A DNA stretch of 64,000 nt from Arthrobacter sp. SW1 (GTDB taxonomy: Bacteria; Actinomycetota; Actinomycetes; Actinomycetales; Micrococcaceae): the NCBI RefSeq assembly GCF_001766675.1, contig NZ_MJLT01000012.1, positions 186,001 to 250,000 of the forward strand. The letters are read 5' to 3'. The notes below the pieces were generated by a model. That model saw only the letters and a program-made list of their open reading frames with translations. It searched no databases and had not been told where the DNA came from. Shown here in pieces: positions 42,856 to 51,613 of the stretch; within the stretch, counting starts at the first letter, position 1, and each line of letters begins with the position of its first letter. A program made the position numbers and the translations under genes.

Positions 42856-44340
42856 ATGTCGCCTGCAAGCTGGAACCGCGAAGTTGCCGTCCCGCCGTCG
42901 TCCGCTGCATCCACGGAAGTGGACGTCATCAGCCTGGGCCGCCGCGTGCGGCATCTGCGCAAGCAGGCCGGGCTGACGCTCGACGAGCTGGGTGCCGCCG
43001 TCGGGACCGCCCCCAGCCAGCTGAGCCTGATCGAAAACGGCAAGCGGGAACCCAAGCTCGGCCTGCTGCAGGGCCTGGCAGGCGCCCTCAAGGTGAGCAT
43101 CGAACAGCTGCTCGGGGCCGAGCCGCCCAGCCGCCGCGCCGCGCTGGAAATCGAGCTGGAACGCTACCAGCGCGGGCCCCTGTACGAATCGCTCAAACTG
43201 CCGAAAATCCGCATCAGCTCGCGGCTTCCGCTCGATGTGCTGGAGGCCCAGGTGGGCCTGCTGCAGGAGCTCGAACGGAAGATGAATGAGCAAGTGGCGA
43301 CGCCGGAAGAGGCCCGCCGCGCGAACGGCGAGTTGCGTGCCATGATGCGTGAGCGCGGGAACTACTTCCCGGAGTATGAGGCCGAAGCGCAGAAGGTGCT
43401 CAAGCAGGTGGGCTACAGCGGCGGACCGCTGAGCCAGCACGTCATCGCGGACATCGCGGAGAAGCTCGGATTCACCCTGCACCACGTGGGCGATTTGCCG
43501 CATTCCACGCGTTCGGTGACGGATTTGAAGAACCGCAGAATTTACCTGACGCAGAACCAGCGGCAGGACCACGACCCCCGCTCGGTGCTGCTGCAGGCCC
43601 TTGGCCACTACGTCCTGGGCCACGAAACTCCCCGGAACTACGGCGATTTCCTCGCCCAGCGCGTGGCTACCAACTATTTCGCCGCCGCGTTGCTGCTGCC
43701 AGAGCAGACAACCGTGGATTTTCTGCAGAAGGCGAAGGCGGCCAAGGAGATCGCCGTCGAGGACATCCGGGACGCCTTCGCCGTGTCCTACGAAACCGCC
43801 GCGCACCGCTTCACCAACCTGGCCACCAAGCACCTGGGCATCACCACGCATTTCCAGAAGACGCACCAGAGCGGCATCATCTACAAGGCCTACGAGAACG
43901 ACGGCGTGAACTTCCCGCAGGACCATACCGGGGCCATCGAGGGCCAGCCGTCCTGCAAGGCGTGGACCTCGCGCGCAGTGTTCGACGTGCCGGACAAGTT
44001 CAGCGCCTACTCGCAGTACACGGATACGCCGTCCGGGACCTACTGGTGCACGGCACGGACCGAGCGTTCGGCGTCGGGCGAGTTTTCGCTCTCCATTGGC
44101 GTGCCGTACCAGCACGTGAAGTGGTTCCGCGGGAGGGAGACGACGGCGCGCGCCACCTCCCGCTGCCCGGACCCGGACTGCTGCAAGCGGCCGCCTGCGT
44201 CCCTGGCGAACGAGTGGGCCGGCAACGCCTGGCCGTCCGCGCGGGCGCACTCGCACCTGCTCGCGGCCATGCCGCCCGGCGCCTTCCCCGGTGTGGACGA
44301 GACCGAGGTGTACGCGTTCCTGCAGGCGCACTCGGGGTAG
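42856..44340 (+). CDS. ramB: RamB-type acetate metabolism regulator (XRE + ImmA/IrrE-like + ScfR_C)
   Basis: A 494-residue regulator. Residues about 20-80 are an XRE helix-turn-helix (LGRRVRHLRKQAGLTLDELG, SQLSLIENGKREP). The middle (about 195-300) is IrrE/ImmA-like, but HYVLGHE keeps only part of the metallopeptidase HExxH motif, so it is probably not catalytic. The C-terminal domain (about 320-490) has ScfR-type cysteines (CPDPDCCKRPP). RamB represses glyoxylate-shunt genes in corynebacteria; divergence from aceA supports the assignment. ATG at 42856 is taken as start, with ATG at 42829 a near equal alternative behind GGAAAGAA. Confidence 0.9.
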   Translation: MSPASWNREVAVPPSSAASTEVDVISLGRRVRHLRKQAGLTLDELGAAVGTAPSQLSLIENGKREPKLGLLQGLAGALKVSIEQLLGAEPPSRRAALEIELERYQRGPLYESLKLPKIRISSRLPLDVLEAQVGLLQELERKMNEQVATPEEARRANGELRAMMRERGNYFPEYEAEAQKVLKQVGYSGGPLSQHVIADIAEKLGFTLHHVGDLPHSTRSVTDLKNRRIYLTQNQRQDHDPRSVLLQALGHYVLGHETPRNYGDFLAQRVATNYFAAALLLPEQTTVDFLQKAKAAKEIAVEDIRDAFAVSYETAAHRFTNLATKHLGITTHFQKTHQSGIIYKAYENDGVNFPQDHTGAIEGQPSCKAWTSRAVFDVPDKFSAYSQYTDTPSGTYWCTARTERSASGEFSLSIGVPYQHVKWFRGRETTARATSRCPDPDCCKRPPASLANEWAGNAWPSARAHSHLLAAMPPGAFPGVDETEVYAFLQAHSG

Positions 44341-44364
44341 CTCTGCCCTCCTGCGGGGGCGGGG

Positions 44365-44427
44365 GCGCGAACGTACAGATGGGGCCCTTAAAACCCCGGA
44401 AACAGGGCACGAACTGTACGCTCGCGC
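44365..44427. repeat. Palindromic element, family B copy 3
   Basis: Arms GCGCGAACGTACAGATGGGG (from 44365) and the imperfect partner ending CTGTACGCTCGCGC at 44427, around a loop with TTAAAACC and GGAAACA. It lies 24 nt past the ramB stop. Confidence 0.8.
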
Positions 44428-44547
44428 AAGTCATCTGAGGTGACGCTCTCGTTTGGCCGGGGCGGAAATCTTTCACATAGGATGCCGTGTGCCCTGCGGC
44501 CAAGCAGGTTATCCAGGGCGCTGCACTCCCCAAAGAAAGAAGTCCCC

Positions 44548-46014
44548 ATGTCAGCCGACACTCACGGCACCCCAAACCCCGGCACACAAGCAGCCAAAAA
44601 GCTCCGCTCCCGGCATGTCACCATGATCACCCTCGGTGGCATCATCGGCTCCAGCCTCTTCGTCGGCTCCGCGAACGTCATCCACGCAGTGGGCCCGGCC
44701 GCCGTAATTTCCTACCTGATCGGCGGCCTGCTGGTCTTCCTGGCCATGCGCATGCTGGGCGAAATGGCAGCGGCACGTCCCGCCGTCGGCTCCTTCATGG
44801 AGTACGCCCGCGTCGGCCTCGGCGACTGGGCCGCATACTTCGTGGGCTGGCTCTACTGGTACTTCTGGGTGGGCGTGATCGCCTACGAGGCCGTGGTGGG
44901 CGGCTCCATCCTGCACGGCTGGGTGCCCGGCATTCCGCAGTGGATCTTCTCGGTGCTGCTGCTCCTGGTCTTCACCGGCGCCAACCTGGTGTCCCTGCGG
45001 TCCTTCGGCGAAACGGAGTTCTGGCTGGCCAGCGTCAAGGTGGCCGCGATCGTCGTCTTCTTGGTGGTGGGTACGCTCTTCGCCCTCGGCCTGTGGCCCA
45101 ACGCCCAGTTCGCCGTCCCGAACCTCTGGGAGCACGGCGGCTTCATGCCCGAGGGCTTCGGCGCAGTGATCGGCGGCGTGGCGATCGTGATCTTCTCCTA
45201 CTTCGGCACCGAAATCGCCGTCATGGCCGCCTCTGAATCCGAGGATCCGGCCAAGGGCGTGCGCCAGGCAACCAGTACGGTGATCTGGCGGATCCTGATC
45301 TTCTTCGTCGGTGCGGTTCTCCTCATCGTCACCATCGTTCCGTGGAACCAGCTGCCCGACCCCAAGGAAAAGGCGCCCTTCGCCTACCTCTTCAGCCTCT
45401 ACGGCCTGCCGGGTGCGGACATCGTCATGAGCGCCGTGATCCTCACCGCGGTCTGCTCGGTGCTGAACTCCGGCCTCTACTCGGCGGCCCGCATGTTCTC
45501 CTCGATCGCAGGGCAGGGCTACGCGCCGAAGATCATCGCCCGCAAGTCCGCCTCCGGCATCCCGGTGGCGGCCGTCATCGCATCCACCCTGGGCGGGTAC
45601 GCCGCCGTCATCATCAACTTCACGGCGCCGGACTCGGGCATCTTCGACTTCATCATGAACTCCGCCGGCCTCGTGGCGCTGTTTGTCTACGCCTTCATCG
45701 CCTTGACCCAGATCCGCACCCGCGCCCGCATGACCCCGGAGGAAACCGCCGCCCTGAAGCTGCGCATGTGGCTGCACCCCTGGCTGGGCATCCTGGTGAT
45801 CGCGGCCGTGCTCGGGATCGTGGTGGTCATGCTCTTCTCCGGCGATTCCGGCCGCACCCAGGTGTGGACGTCGCTGGTTTCCGTGGCGGTGCTCGCCGCG
45901 TTCTGGCCGCTGGTGAACCGCCGGCTCAAGGCCCGCCGTGCTGCGTCTGAAGCGGCGCTTCACACAACCCAGGACACCGCGCCCGAAGACCCGGTGGACG
46001 CCTCCGCACGGTAA
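44548..46014 (+). CDS. Amino acid permease (APC superfamily, GABA/aromatic permease type)
   Basis: A 488-residue permease with twelve hydrophobic segments. HVTMITLGGIIGSSLFVGSA (residues 24-43) holds the unwound GIIGS ligand-binding stretch of the amino-acid/APC fold, and GEMAAARPAVGSFMEYAR and FSYFGTEIAVMAASESEDP are family signatures. It imports an amino acid or GABA with protons. The ATG at 44548 follows AAAGAAAGAAG. It stands alone between two family B palindromes. The substrate is unknown. Confidence 0.9.
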   Translation: MSADTHGTPNPGTQAAKKLRSRHVTMITLGGIIGSSLFVGSANVIHAVGPAAVISYLIGGLLVFLAMRMLGEMAAARPAVGSFMEYARVGLGDWAAYFVGWLYWYFWVGVIAYEAVVGGSILHGWVPGIPQWIFSVLLLLVFTGANLVSLRSFGETEFWLASVKVAAIVVFLVVGTLFALGLWPNAQFAVPNLWEHGGFMPEGFGAVIGGVAIVIFSYFGTEIAVMAASESEDPAKGVRQATSTVIWRILIFFVGAVLLIVTIVPWNQLPDPKEKAPFAYLFSLYGLPGADIVMSAVILTAVCSVLNSGLYSAARMFSSIAGQGYAPKIIARKSASGIPVAAVIASTLGGYAAVIINFTAPDSGIFDFIMNSAGLVALFVYAFIALTQIRTRARMTPEETAALKLRMWLHPWLGILVIAAVLGIVVVMLFSGDSGRTQVWTSLVSVAVLAAFWPLVNRRLKARRAASEAALHTTQDTAPEDPVDASAR

Positions 46015-46020
46015 CAACCC

Positions 46021-46085
46021 GGCGCGAACGTACAGTTACGGCCCTTAAAACCGCGAAAACAGGGCCTCAACTGTACGTTCGCGCC
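46021..46085. repeat. Palindromic element, family B copy 4
   Basis: Arms GGCGCGAACGTACAGTT... (46021-46045) and ...AACTGTACGTTCGCGCC (46061-46085), 23 of 25 paired, with a 15-nt loop TAAAACCGCGAAAAC. It begins 6 nt past the stop of the amino acid permease. Confidence 0.85.
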
Positions 46086-46139
46086 TGGACACAGCAAGCG
46101 TGGGCGCAACTCCCCATGGCAACGTCTTTTTCCTGTCGC

Positions 46140-46197
46140 TAGGATTTGCCCCGGGCCCATCGGCCCGATTCGCACCCCTGGGGGAAAAGGAAAATCC
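46140..46197 (+). promoter_or_regulatory. Promoter and leader of repeat protein 1
   Basis: TAGGAT at 46140-46145 is a good actinobacterial -10 box. The leader that follows contains the hairpin CGGGCC-CATC-GGCCCG and CACCCCTGGGGGAAAAGG before the ATG. The same order and spacing recur before repeat protein 2 (48722-48778) with changed but still pairing hairpin bases. Similarity begins upstream at CTCCCCATGG. Confidence 0.55.
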
Positions 46198-48624
46198 ATG
46201 AAGTCGTCATCAGCGACGCCCTTCAGACGGCTACTGGCCGCTATTACGACGGCGGTCCTCGCCGCGACCGCCTTCGTCACCGGGGCTGTTCCGGCCCAGG
46301 CGGCGGGCTTCACCATCCAAGGCACCATCACGGGCAAGGCGACGGCAAGCGCAACGCCGGCGGTCTTGGGCGACGTCTGGGTGGGCGCCTATACGAACGA
46401 TTGGCAGGCCGACAATGTGGGCGGCATGTGGACCGGGGCCGACGGTAAGTTCAGCTTCACCGTGCCGGCCGAAGGAAGCTACAAGCTCTGGATCAGCTGC
46501 GGCGCCTGCAGCAACACCTACGCCGATGAGTGGTACAACAACCACACGCATTCCGAATCCGCGGATCCGGTGACAGTGACGGCGGCCGCACCGACCGCCA
46601 CGGCCAATGTTGAGCTCTCCGCTTACGGCAAGGTGAGCGGCCGGGTGACGGACAAGAACGGCTTGCCCATCACCACGCCGCTCGAGGTTTCGGCGTCCCC
46701 CTCCGAAGGTGGCCAGGTGGTTTCTGCTACCCCGGACGCCAACGGTTACTACACCCTGGCAAAGGTCCAGCCCGGAAAGATCGAGCTGCGGGTGACGGAT
46801 GAATCGGGCAAGCACCTTTACGTCAACCAGCAGTGGAACGGAAGCGCGGGTGTAGAGGGCCACTATGACGGATTCACCATGCCCACCGGCGCCGTGTTGA
46901 GCAACGTCAATTTCGCCCTGAATCCACAGACGGTCTTCGAGGCAGCCGTGACGGACCCGGCAGGTGTACCGATCCCCAATGTTGCGTACGGCCCGCAGGT
47001 GTACAACGAGGCCACCGGGAAATGGGACGGCCCGCAGTACGGCCCCCTCCTGAGCGACGACGCCGGCAAGGTGTACTGGGACCTGACGGTGGGCAAGAAG
47101 TACAGGTTCTGCTTCAGCGACAACTACTACGAGATCCCGCGCGAATACCGCTACGTGGCCGAGTGCTATGACAACGTCCCGGACCTGGCAAACGCGAAGA
47201 TCGTCACCCCCACCACCGCCGGAGAGCGCATTACGGCCACCGTGCAGCTCGCCGTCGCCGGAAAGGGACTGACCCAGGGTGACGCTTTCGCCTACGGCGG
47301 CAACCAGCCCGGCCAGACTGTCACCGTGGACCCCGGTGCCTGGGGGCCCGCTCCGGTGACGCTCAGCTACCAGTGGACCCGTTACAAGGACGGGACGGAG
47401 ACGGCGATCGCCGGAGCAACGTCCGCCGATTACGTCCTCACCGAGGCTGATCGCGACCACTACGTCAGCGTGAAGATCACCGGCAGCAAGGACGGTTACG
47501 TCACCTCCAGCAGCTGGACAGGCATTGGAAAGGTCGGCGCCCCTGCGATCACCTCGTCCAAGCCGCTGACCCTCGAGGGCACGCCGGCTGTGGGCAACAC
47601 CCTGACCGCTGATTTCGGCACGCTGACGCCGGCTCCCGAGTACGGCGCAATGTACGAATGGTATGTGGACGGCGTCCGGGACGAGCGCAGCTACGAGAAC
47701 ACGTTCACCCTGACCCCGGCCGATGCCGGCAAGAAGGTCACGGTGCGGGTCTCCGCGCACGACTGGCCCACCGAGCCCTACTACGCCCAGGCCACCAGCG
47801 CGCCGGTTGCCGCGGGTACGCTGACCGCCCCGACGCCCACCATCACCGGCACTGCGAAGGTGGGCTACACGCTGACGGCGAATGCCGGAACCTGGGGTCC
47901 GGCACCGGTGACGCTGGCGTACCAGTGGTTCCGCTCCGGCGTCGCGATCACGGGCGCCACCGCGGCAACGTACGTGCAGACCTCCGCGGACCTGGGCAAG
48001 ACCATGACCGTCCAGGTGACCGGCACCAAGACCGGCTACACCACGGCGGCCAGGACCTCGGCTGCCACCGCGGCGGTTGCCGCCGGCACGTTGACCGCCC
48101 CGGCCCCGACCATCACGGGTACGAAAAAGGTGGGTTACCGGCTGACGGCGAACGCCGGTACCTGGGGTCCTGCTCCGGTGACGCTGGCGTACCAGTGGTT
48201 CCGCTCCGGCGTCGCGATCACCGGCGCCACGGCGTCCACCTACACGCTGACGGCCTCGGACCTGGGCAAGACCATGACCGTCCGTGTAACCGGCTCCAAA
48301 GCCGGTTACACCACGGTGGCCAAGACGTCCGCGGCCACCACTGCGGTAGTTGCCGGCACGCTGACTGCGCCGACGCCTACCATCACGGGGACCAAGAAGG
48401 TGGGCTACACGTTGACCGCCAATCCCGGAACCTGGGGTCCGGCCCCGGTGACGCTGAGGTACCAGTGGTTCCGCGGCACCACCGCCATCTCGGGTGCTGT
48501 GTACCAGACGTACAAGCTGACCACCACGGACCGCGGCAAGCAGATCCGTGTGCGGGTGACCGGTTCGAAGTCCGGCTACACCACAGTGAGCAAGTACTCG
48601 GCGTACACGGTGGCGATCGTCTGA
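46198..48624 (+). CDS. Secreted repeat protein 1 (CarboxypepD_reg-like and 90-residue Ig-like repeats)
   Basis: An 808-residue secreted protein. A Sec signal peptide ends near residue 36 (AVPAQAA). Residues about 37-260 hold two or three beta-sandwich units of the carboxypeptidase regulatory kind (IQGTITGKATA, KVSGRVTDKNGLPI). After a linker there are two divergent Ig-like units and three 90-residue repeats (TPTITGTAKVGYTLTA, GTWGPAPVTLAYQWFRSGVA), a pattern common in actinobacterial surface proteins. There is no LPXTG or membrane anchor, so it is released or held non-covalently. It is followed by a close paralog. Function is unknown; adhesion or a structural role is a guess. Confidence 0.87.
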   Translation: MKSSSATPFRRLLAAITTAVLAATAFVTGAVPAQAAGFTIQGTITGKATASATPAVLGDVWVGAYTNDWQADNVGGMWTGADGKFSFTVPAEGSYKLWISCGACSNTYADEWYNNHTHSESADPVTVTAAAPTATANVELSAYGKVSGRVTDKNGLPITTPLEVSASPSEGGQVVSATPDANGYYTLAKVQPGKIELRVTDESGKHLYVNQQWNGSAGVEGHYDGFTMPTGAVLSNVNFALNPQTVFEAAVTDPAGVPIPNVAYGPQVYNEATGKWDGPQYGPLLSDDAGKVYWDLTVGKKYRFCFSDNYYEIPREYRYVAECYDNVPDLANAKIVTPTTAGERITATVQLAVAGKGLTQGDAFAYGGNQPGQTVTVDPGAWGPAPVTLSYQWTRYKDGTETAIAGATSADYVLTEADRDHYVSVKITGSKDGYVTSSSWTGIGKVGAPAITSSKPLTLEGTPAVGNTLTADFGTLTPAPEYGAMYEWYVDGVRDERSYENTFTLTPADAGKKVTVRVSAHDWPTEPYYAQATSAPVAAGTLTAPTPTITGTAKVGYTLTANAGTWGPAPVTLAYQWFRSGVAITGATAATYVQTSADLGKTMTVQVTGTKTGYTTAARTSAATAAVAAGTLTAPAPTITGTKKVGYRLTANAGTWGPAPVTLAYQWFRSGVAITGATASTYTLTASDLGKTMTVRVTGSKAGYTTVAKTSAATTAVVAGTLTAPTPTITGTKKVGYTLTANPGTWGPAPVTLRYQWFRGTTAISGAVYQTYKLTTTDRGKQIRVRVTGSKSGYTTVSKYSAYTVAIV
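47815..48624 (+). repeat. Three 270-bp tandem repeats in repeat protein 1
   Basis: Units start at 47815, 48085 and 48355, each 270 bp including the stop in the last. Units 1 and 2 are most alike; the last is more diverged after residue 40. Four more copies are in the paralog. Confidence 0.9.
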
Positions 48625-48636
48625 CGCGCTGACCGC

Positions 48637-48677
48637 AAAGGGTCCGCACCTTCCGGAAGGAGGATGCGGGCCCTTTT
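48637..48677 (+). terminator. Terminator after repeat protein 1
   Basis: AAAGGGTCCGCA pairs with TGCGGGCCCTTT (one G-U) around an inner CCTTCC/GGAAGG hairpin, then TTTT. A similar structure follows repeat protein 2, so the terminator was duplicated with the gene. Confidence 0.8.
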
Positions 48678-48721
48678 GCGTTGGGGAGAACTCCCCATGG
48701 CCGGACCTTTCCCCTTGTCGT

Positions 48722-48778
48722 TAGGATTTGCCCGGGCCACTTGGCCTCATTCGCATCCCTGGGGGTAGAGGAAAAGCT
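48722..48778 (+). promoter_or_regulatory. Promoter and leader of repeat protein 2
   Basis: TAGGAT at 48722-48727, a GGCC-ACTT-GGCC hairpin and CATCCCTGGGGGTAGAGG before the ATG repeat the pattern found upstream of repeat protein 1. Conservation of the leader as well as the coding region suggests shared regulation. Confidence 0.55.
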
Positions 48779-51475
48779 ATGAAGTCGCCATTATCGACGC
48801 CGGTCAGACGGTTCCTGGCCTTGATTACGACGGCGGTCCTTGCGGCCGCCGCATTCGTCGCCGGAGCTGTTCCGGCCCATGCAGCGGTTTATACGATCCA
48901 GGGCACCATTACCGGGAAGCCCACTCCTGGCGCCACACCCACGGTGTTGGGTGACGTCTGGGTCGAGGCCGACACCAGCGATTGGCCTGGTGACAGGGTT
49001 GCCGGAATGTGGACCGCTGCCGACGGAAAGTTCAGCCTCACGATCCCGGCTGAAGGCAGCTACAAGATCTTCGTGAGCTGCGGCTCCAGCTGCGAAGCGA
49101 CGTACGCAGACGAGTATTACAACAACCACAGCGGTTTCGGATCGGCTGATCCCGTGACGGTATCGGCCGCAGCTCCCATCGCCACGGCGAACGTCGAACT
49201 CGGAGCTTTCGGCAAGGTCAGCGGCCGTGTGACCAACAAGAGCGGCGCCGCGGTGACCGAGGTGGAAGTCTCGGCCTACCCCGATGAAGGCGGTCAGGGG
49301 GCGTCGGCCGTGCCCGACGCGAACGGCTACTACACTCTGGACAAGGTACCGCCAGGCAAGATCAACCTGGTGGTGCGGGACGAATCCGGCAAGCACCTTT
49401 ACACCCAGCAGTACTGGAACGGCACCGCGGGCGTGGACGGCTACGGTTCGTTCACCATGGCGTCCGGCGCAGTCCTGAGCAACGTCAACTTTTCCCTGAA
49501 CGCGCAGACGGTCTTCGACGCCACCATCACTGATTCCGCGGGCAAGCCGATCCCTGATGTCGCGTATGGTCCGCTGGTTTACAACGAAGCCACGGCAAAG
49601 TGGGAAGGCCCGCAGTACGGCCCGCTTCTGAGCGATGCCAACGGCAAGGTGTACTGGGACCTGACGGTGGGCAAGAAATACAAGTTCTGCTTCAGCGACA
49701 ACTACTACGAGATCTACCGCGAATACCGGTATGTCGCCGAGTGCTACGACAACGCTGCAAACGAGTCCACCGCGACGGTCGTAACTCCGACGGTTTCGGG
49801 CCAGCGCATCACGGCCACCGTGCAGCTCGCGCTCGCAGGCAAGGGCCTGCAGCAGGGCGATGCCTTTGCTTACGGCGGCAACCAGCCAGGCCAGAAGGTC
49901 ACGGTGGACCCGGGTGTCTGGGGCCCGGCGCCCGTCACGCTCAGCTACCAGTGGAGCCGCTACAAGGACGGAACGGAGACGGCGATTGCCGGGGCGACCT
50001 CCAGCAGTTATGTCCTTACTGAGGCCGACCGCGATTACAACGTCAGCGTGAGGATCACCGGAAGCAAGACGGGCTACGTCAGCTCTTCCGACTGGGCCGG
50101 TATCGGGAAGGTTGGTGCTCCTGCCGTCACCTCTTCGAAGCCTCTGACCGTGGCTGGCACCCCCTCCGTGGGCAACACCCTCACCGCGGACTTCGGCACG
50201 CTGACTCCGGACGTCCAGTACCCGACATACGAGTGGTTCGTGGACGGCGTGAAGGACGAAGGGCGGAGCTGGAACAAGACGTTCGCCCTGACGTCCGCCG
50301 ATGCCGGCAAGAAGATCACGGTCCGGGTGTCTGCCCACGACTGGCCCACTGAGCCCTATTACGCCCAGGCGAGCAGTGCTGTCATCACCGGTGGCGTCCT
50401 GACGACGGCCACTCCCACCATCACGGGTACCGCGAAGGTGGGTTACAAGCTCACCGCCAACCCGGGGACCTGGGGTCCGGCTCCGGTAACGCTGAAGTAC
50501 CAGTGGTTCCGTTCCGGCGTCGCGATCGCCGGCGCCACGGCGTCAACGTATGTACAGAGCTACTACGACCTGGGCAAGACCATCACGGTCCAGGTAACTG
50601 GCTCCAAGCTTGGGTACACGACGGTGTCCAAGACCTCCGCGGCCACCGCCGCGGTCGTGGCCGGAACGCTGACGACGGCGACGCCGACTATCACGGGTAC
50701 CGCGAAGGTGGGGCAGACGCTCACGGCGAACCCGGGGACCTGGGGTCCGGCTCCGGTGACGTTGAAGTACCAGTGGTTCCGTTCCGGCGTCGCGATCAGC
50801 GGGGCGACGGCGGCCACGTACGTGCAGAGCTACTACGACCTGGGCAAGACGCTCACTGTCCGGGTGACTGGTTCCAAGGCCGGGTACACCACAGTGGCAA
50901 AGACCTCGGCTGCTACCGCGGCAGTGGTTGCCGGAACGCTGACGGCTCCGACGCCCACCATTACCGGTACCGCGAAGGTGGGCCAGACCCTCACCGCCAA
51001 CCCCGGCGCGTGGGGTCCGGCTCCGGTGACGCTGAAGTACCAGTGGTTCCGTTCCGGCGTCGCGATCAGCGGGGCGACGGCGGCCACGTACGTGCAGAGC
51101 TACTACGACCTGGGCAAGACCCTCACGGTCCGGGTGACCGGTTCGAAGGCCGGGTACACCACGGTGGCCAAGACCTCCGCGGCTACCGCGGCAGTGGTCG
51201 CCGGCACCCTGACGGCTCCGACGCCGACCATCACGGGCACCGCGAAGGTGGGCCAGACCCTCACCGCCAACCCCGGCACCTGGGGTCCGGCGCCGGTGAC
51301 GCTTAAGTACCAGTGGTACCGCTCCGGCGTCGCGATTAGCGGGGCGACTGCCACCACCTACACGCAGACGTCCGCCGATCTTGGCAAGACGATGACCGTG
51401 CGGGTGACCGGTTCAAAGGCCGGCTACACCACGGTGGCCAAGACCTCTGCCGCCACCGCGGCGGTAGTGGCTTAG
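48779..51475 (+). CDS. Secreted repeat protein 2, paralog of repeat protein 1
   Basis: An 898-residue secreted protein with the same plan as its upstream neighbour: signal peptide ending AVPAHAA (about residue 35), regulatory-type beta-sandwich units to about 260, two divergent Ig-like units, then four 90-residue repeats instead of three. The terminal repeats are almost identical to each other. It lacks a sorting signal and simply ends after the last repeat (ATAAVVA). The start ATG at 48779 has GAGGAAAAGC upstream. The neighbouring gene, leader and terminator are all matched, so this is a tandem duplication followed by repeat expansion. Function unknown. Confidence 0.87.
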   Translation: MKSPLSTPVRRFLALITTAVLAAAAFVAGAVPAHAAVYTIQGTITGKPTPGATPTVLGDVWVEADTSDWPGDRVAGMWTAADGKFSLTIPAEGSYKIFVSCGSSCEATYADEYYNNHSGFGSADPVTVSAAAPIATANVELGAFGKVSGRVTNKSGAAVTEVEVSAYPDEGGQGASAVPDANGYYTLDKVPPGKINLVVRDESGKHLYTQQYWNGTAGVDGYGSFTMASGAVLSNVNFSLNAQTVFDATITDSAGKPIPDVAYGPLVYNEATAKWEGPQYGPLLSDANGKVYWDLTVGKKYKFCFSDNYYEIYREYRYVAECYDNAANESTATVVTPTVSGQRITATVQLALAGKGLQQGDAFAYGGNQPGQKVTVDPGVWGPAPVTLSYQWSRYKDGTETAIAGATSSSYVLTEADRDYNVSVRITGSKTGYVSSSDWAGIGKVGAPAVTSSKPLTVAGTPSVGNTLTADFGTLTPDVQYPTYEWFVDGVKDEGRSWNKTFALTSADAGKKITVRVSAHDWPTEPYYAQASSAVITGGVLTTATPTITGTAKVGYKLTANPGTWGPAPVTLKYQWFRSGVAIAGATASTYVQSYYDLGKTITVQVTGSKLGYTTVSKTSAATAAVVAGTLTTATPTITGTAKVGQTLTANPGTWGPAPVTLKYQWFRSGVAISGATAATYVQSYYDLGKTLTVRVTGSKAGYTTVAKTSAATAAVVAGTLTAPTPTITGTAKVGQTLTANPGAWGPAPVTLKYQWFRSGVAISGATAATYVQSYYDLGKTLTVRVTGSKAGYTTVAKTSAATAAVVAGTLTAPTPTITGTAKVGQTLTANPGTWGPAPVTLKYQWYRSGVAISGATATTYTQTSADLGKTMTVRVTGSKAGYTTVAKTSAATAAVVA
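50393..51472 (+). repeat. Four 270-bp tandem repeats in repeat protein 2
   Basis: Units start at 50393, 50663, 50933 and 51203. Units 2 and 3 share long runs of identical DNA, for example around GTACGTGCAGAGCTACTACG at the same offset, pointing to recent duplication or gene conversion. Confidence 0.92.
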
Positions 51476-51487
51476 TCACACGCTGCC

Positions 51488-51526
51488 AACGGGTCCGCAC
51501 TTCCGGCAGGAGGTGCGGGCCCGTTT
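51488..51526 (+). terminator. Terminator after repeat protein 2
   Basis: AACGGGTCCGCAC pairs with GTGCGGGCCCGTT with one G-U, followed by T. It starts 12 nt past the stop and resembles the terminator at 48637. Confidence 0.78.
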
Positions 51527-51613
51527 GCGCTGCGGGTGGCGGTTGGCGGAATCGCAACCGTACCGCGCCCCAACCGTGACCGGCCGGCCATGGCCATCGG
51601 AGGGGCCACTTGC

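Noticed and set aside
43600..43640. Active metallopeptidase in the RamB-type regulator
   Set aside because: The segment LGHYVLGHE lacks the first Glu of HExxH, so protease activity is not supported.
47815..51472. 270-bp repeats considered as insertion sequences or CRISPR-like arrays
   Set aside because: They are in-frame protein repeats with no inverted ends or transposase.
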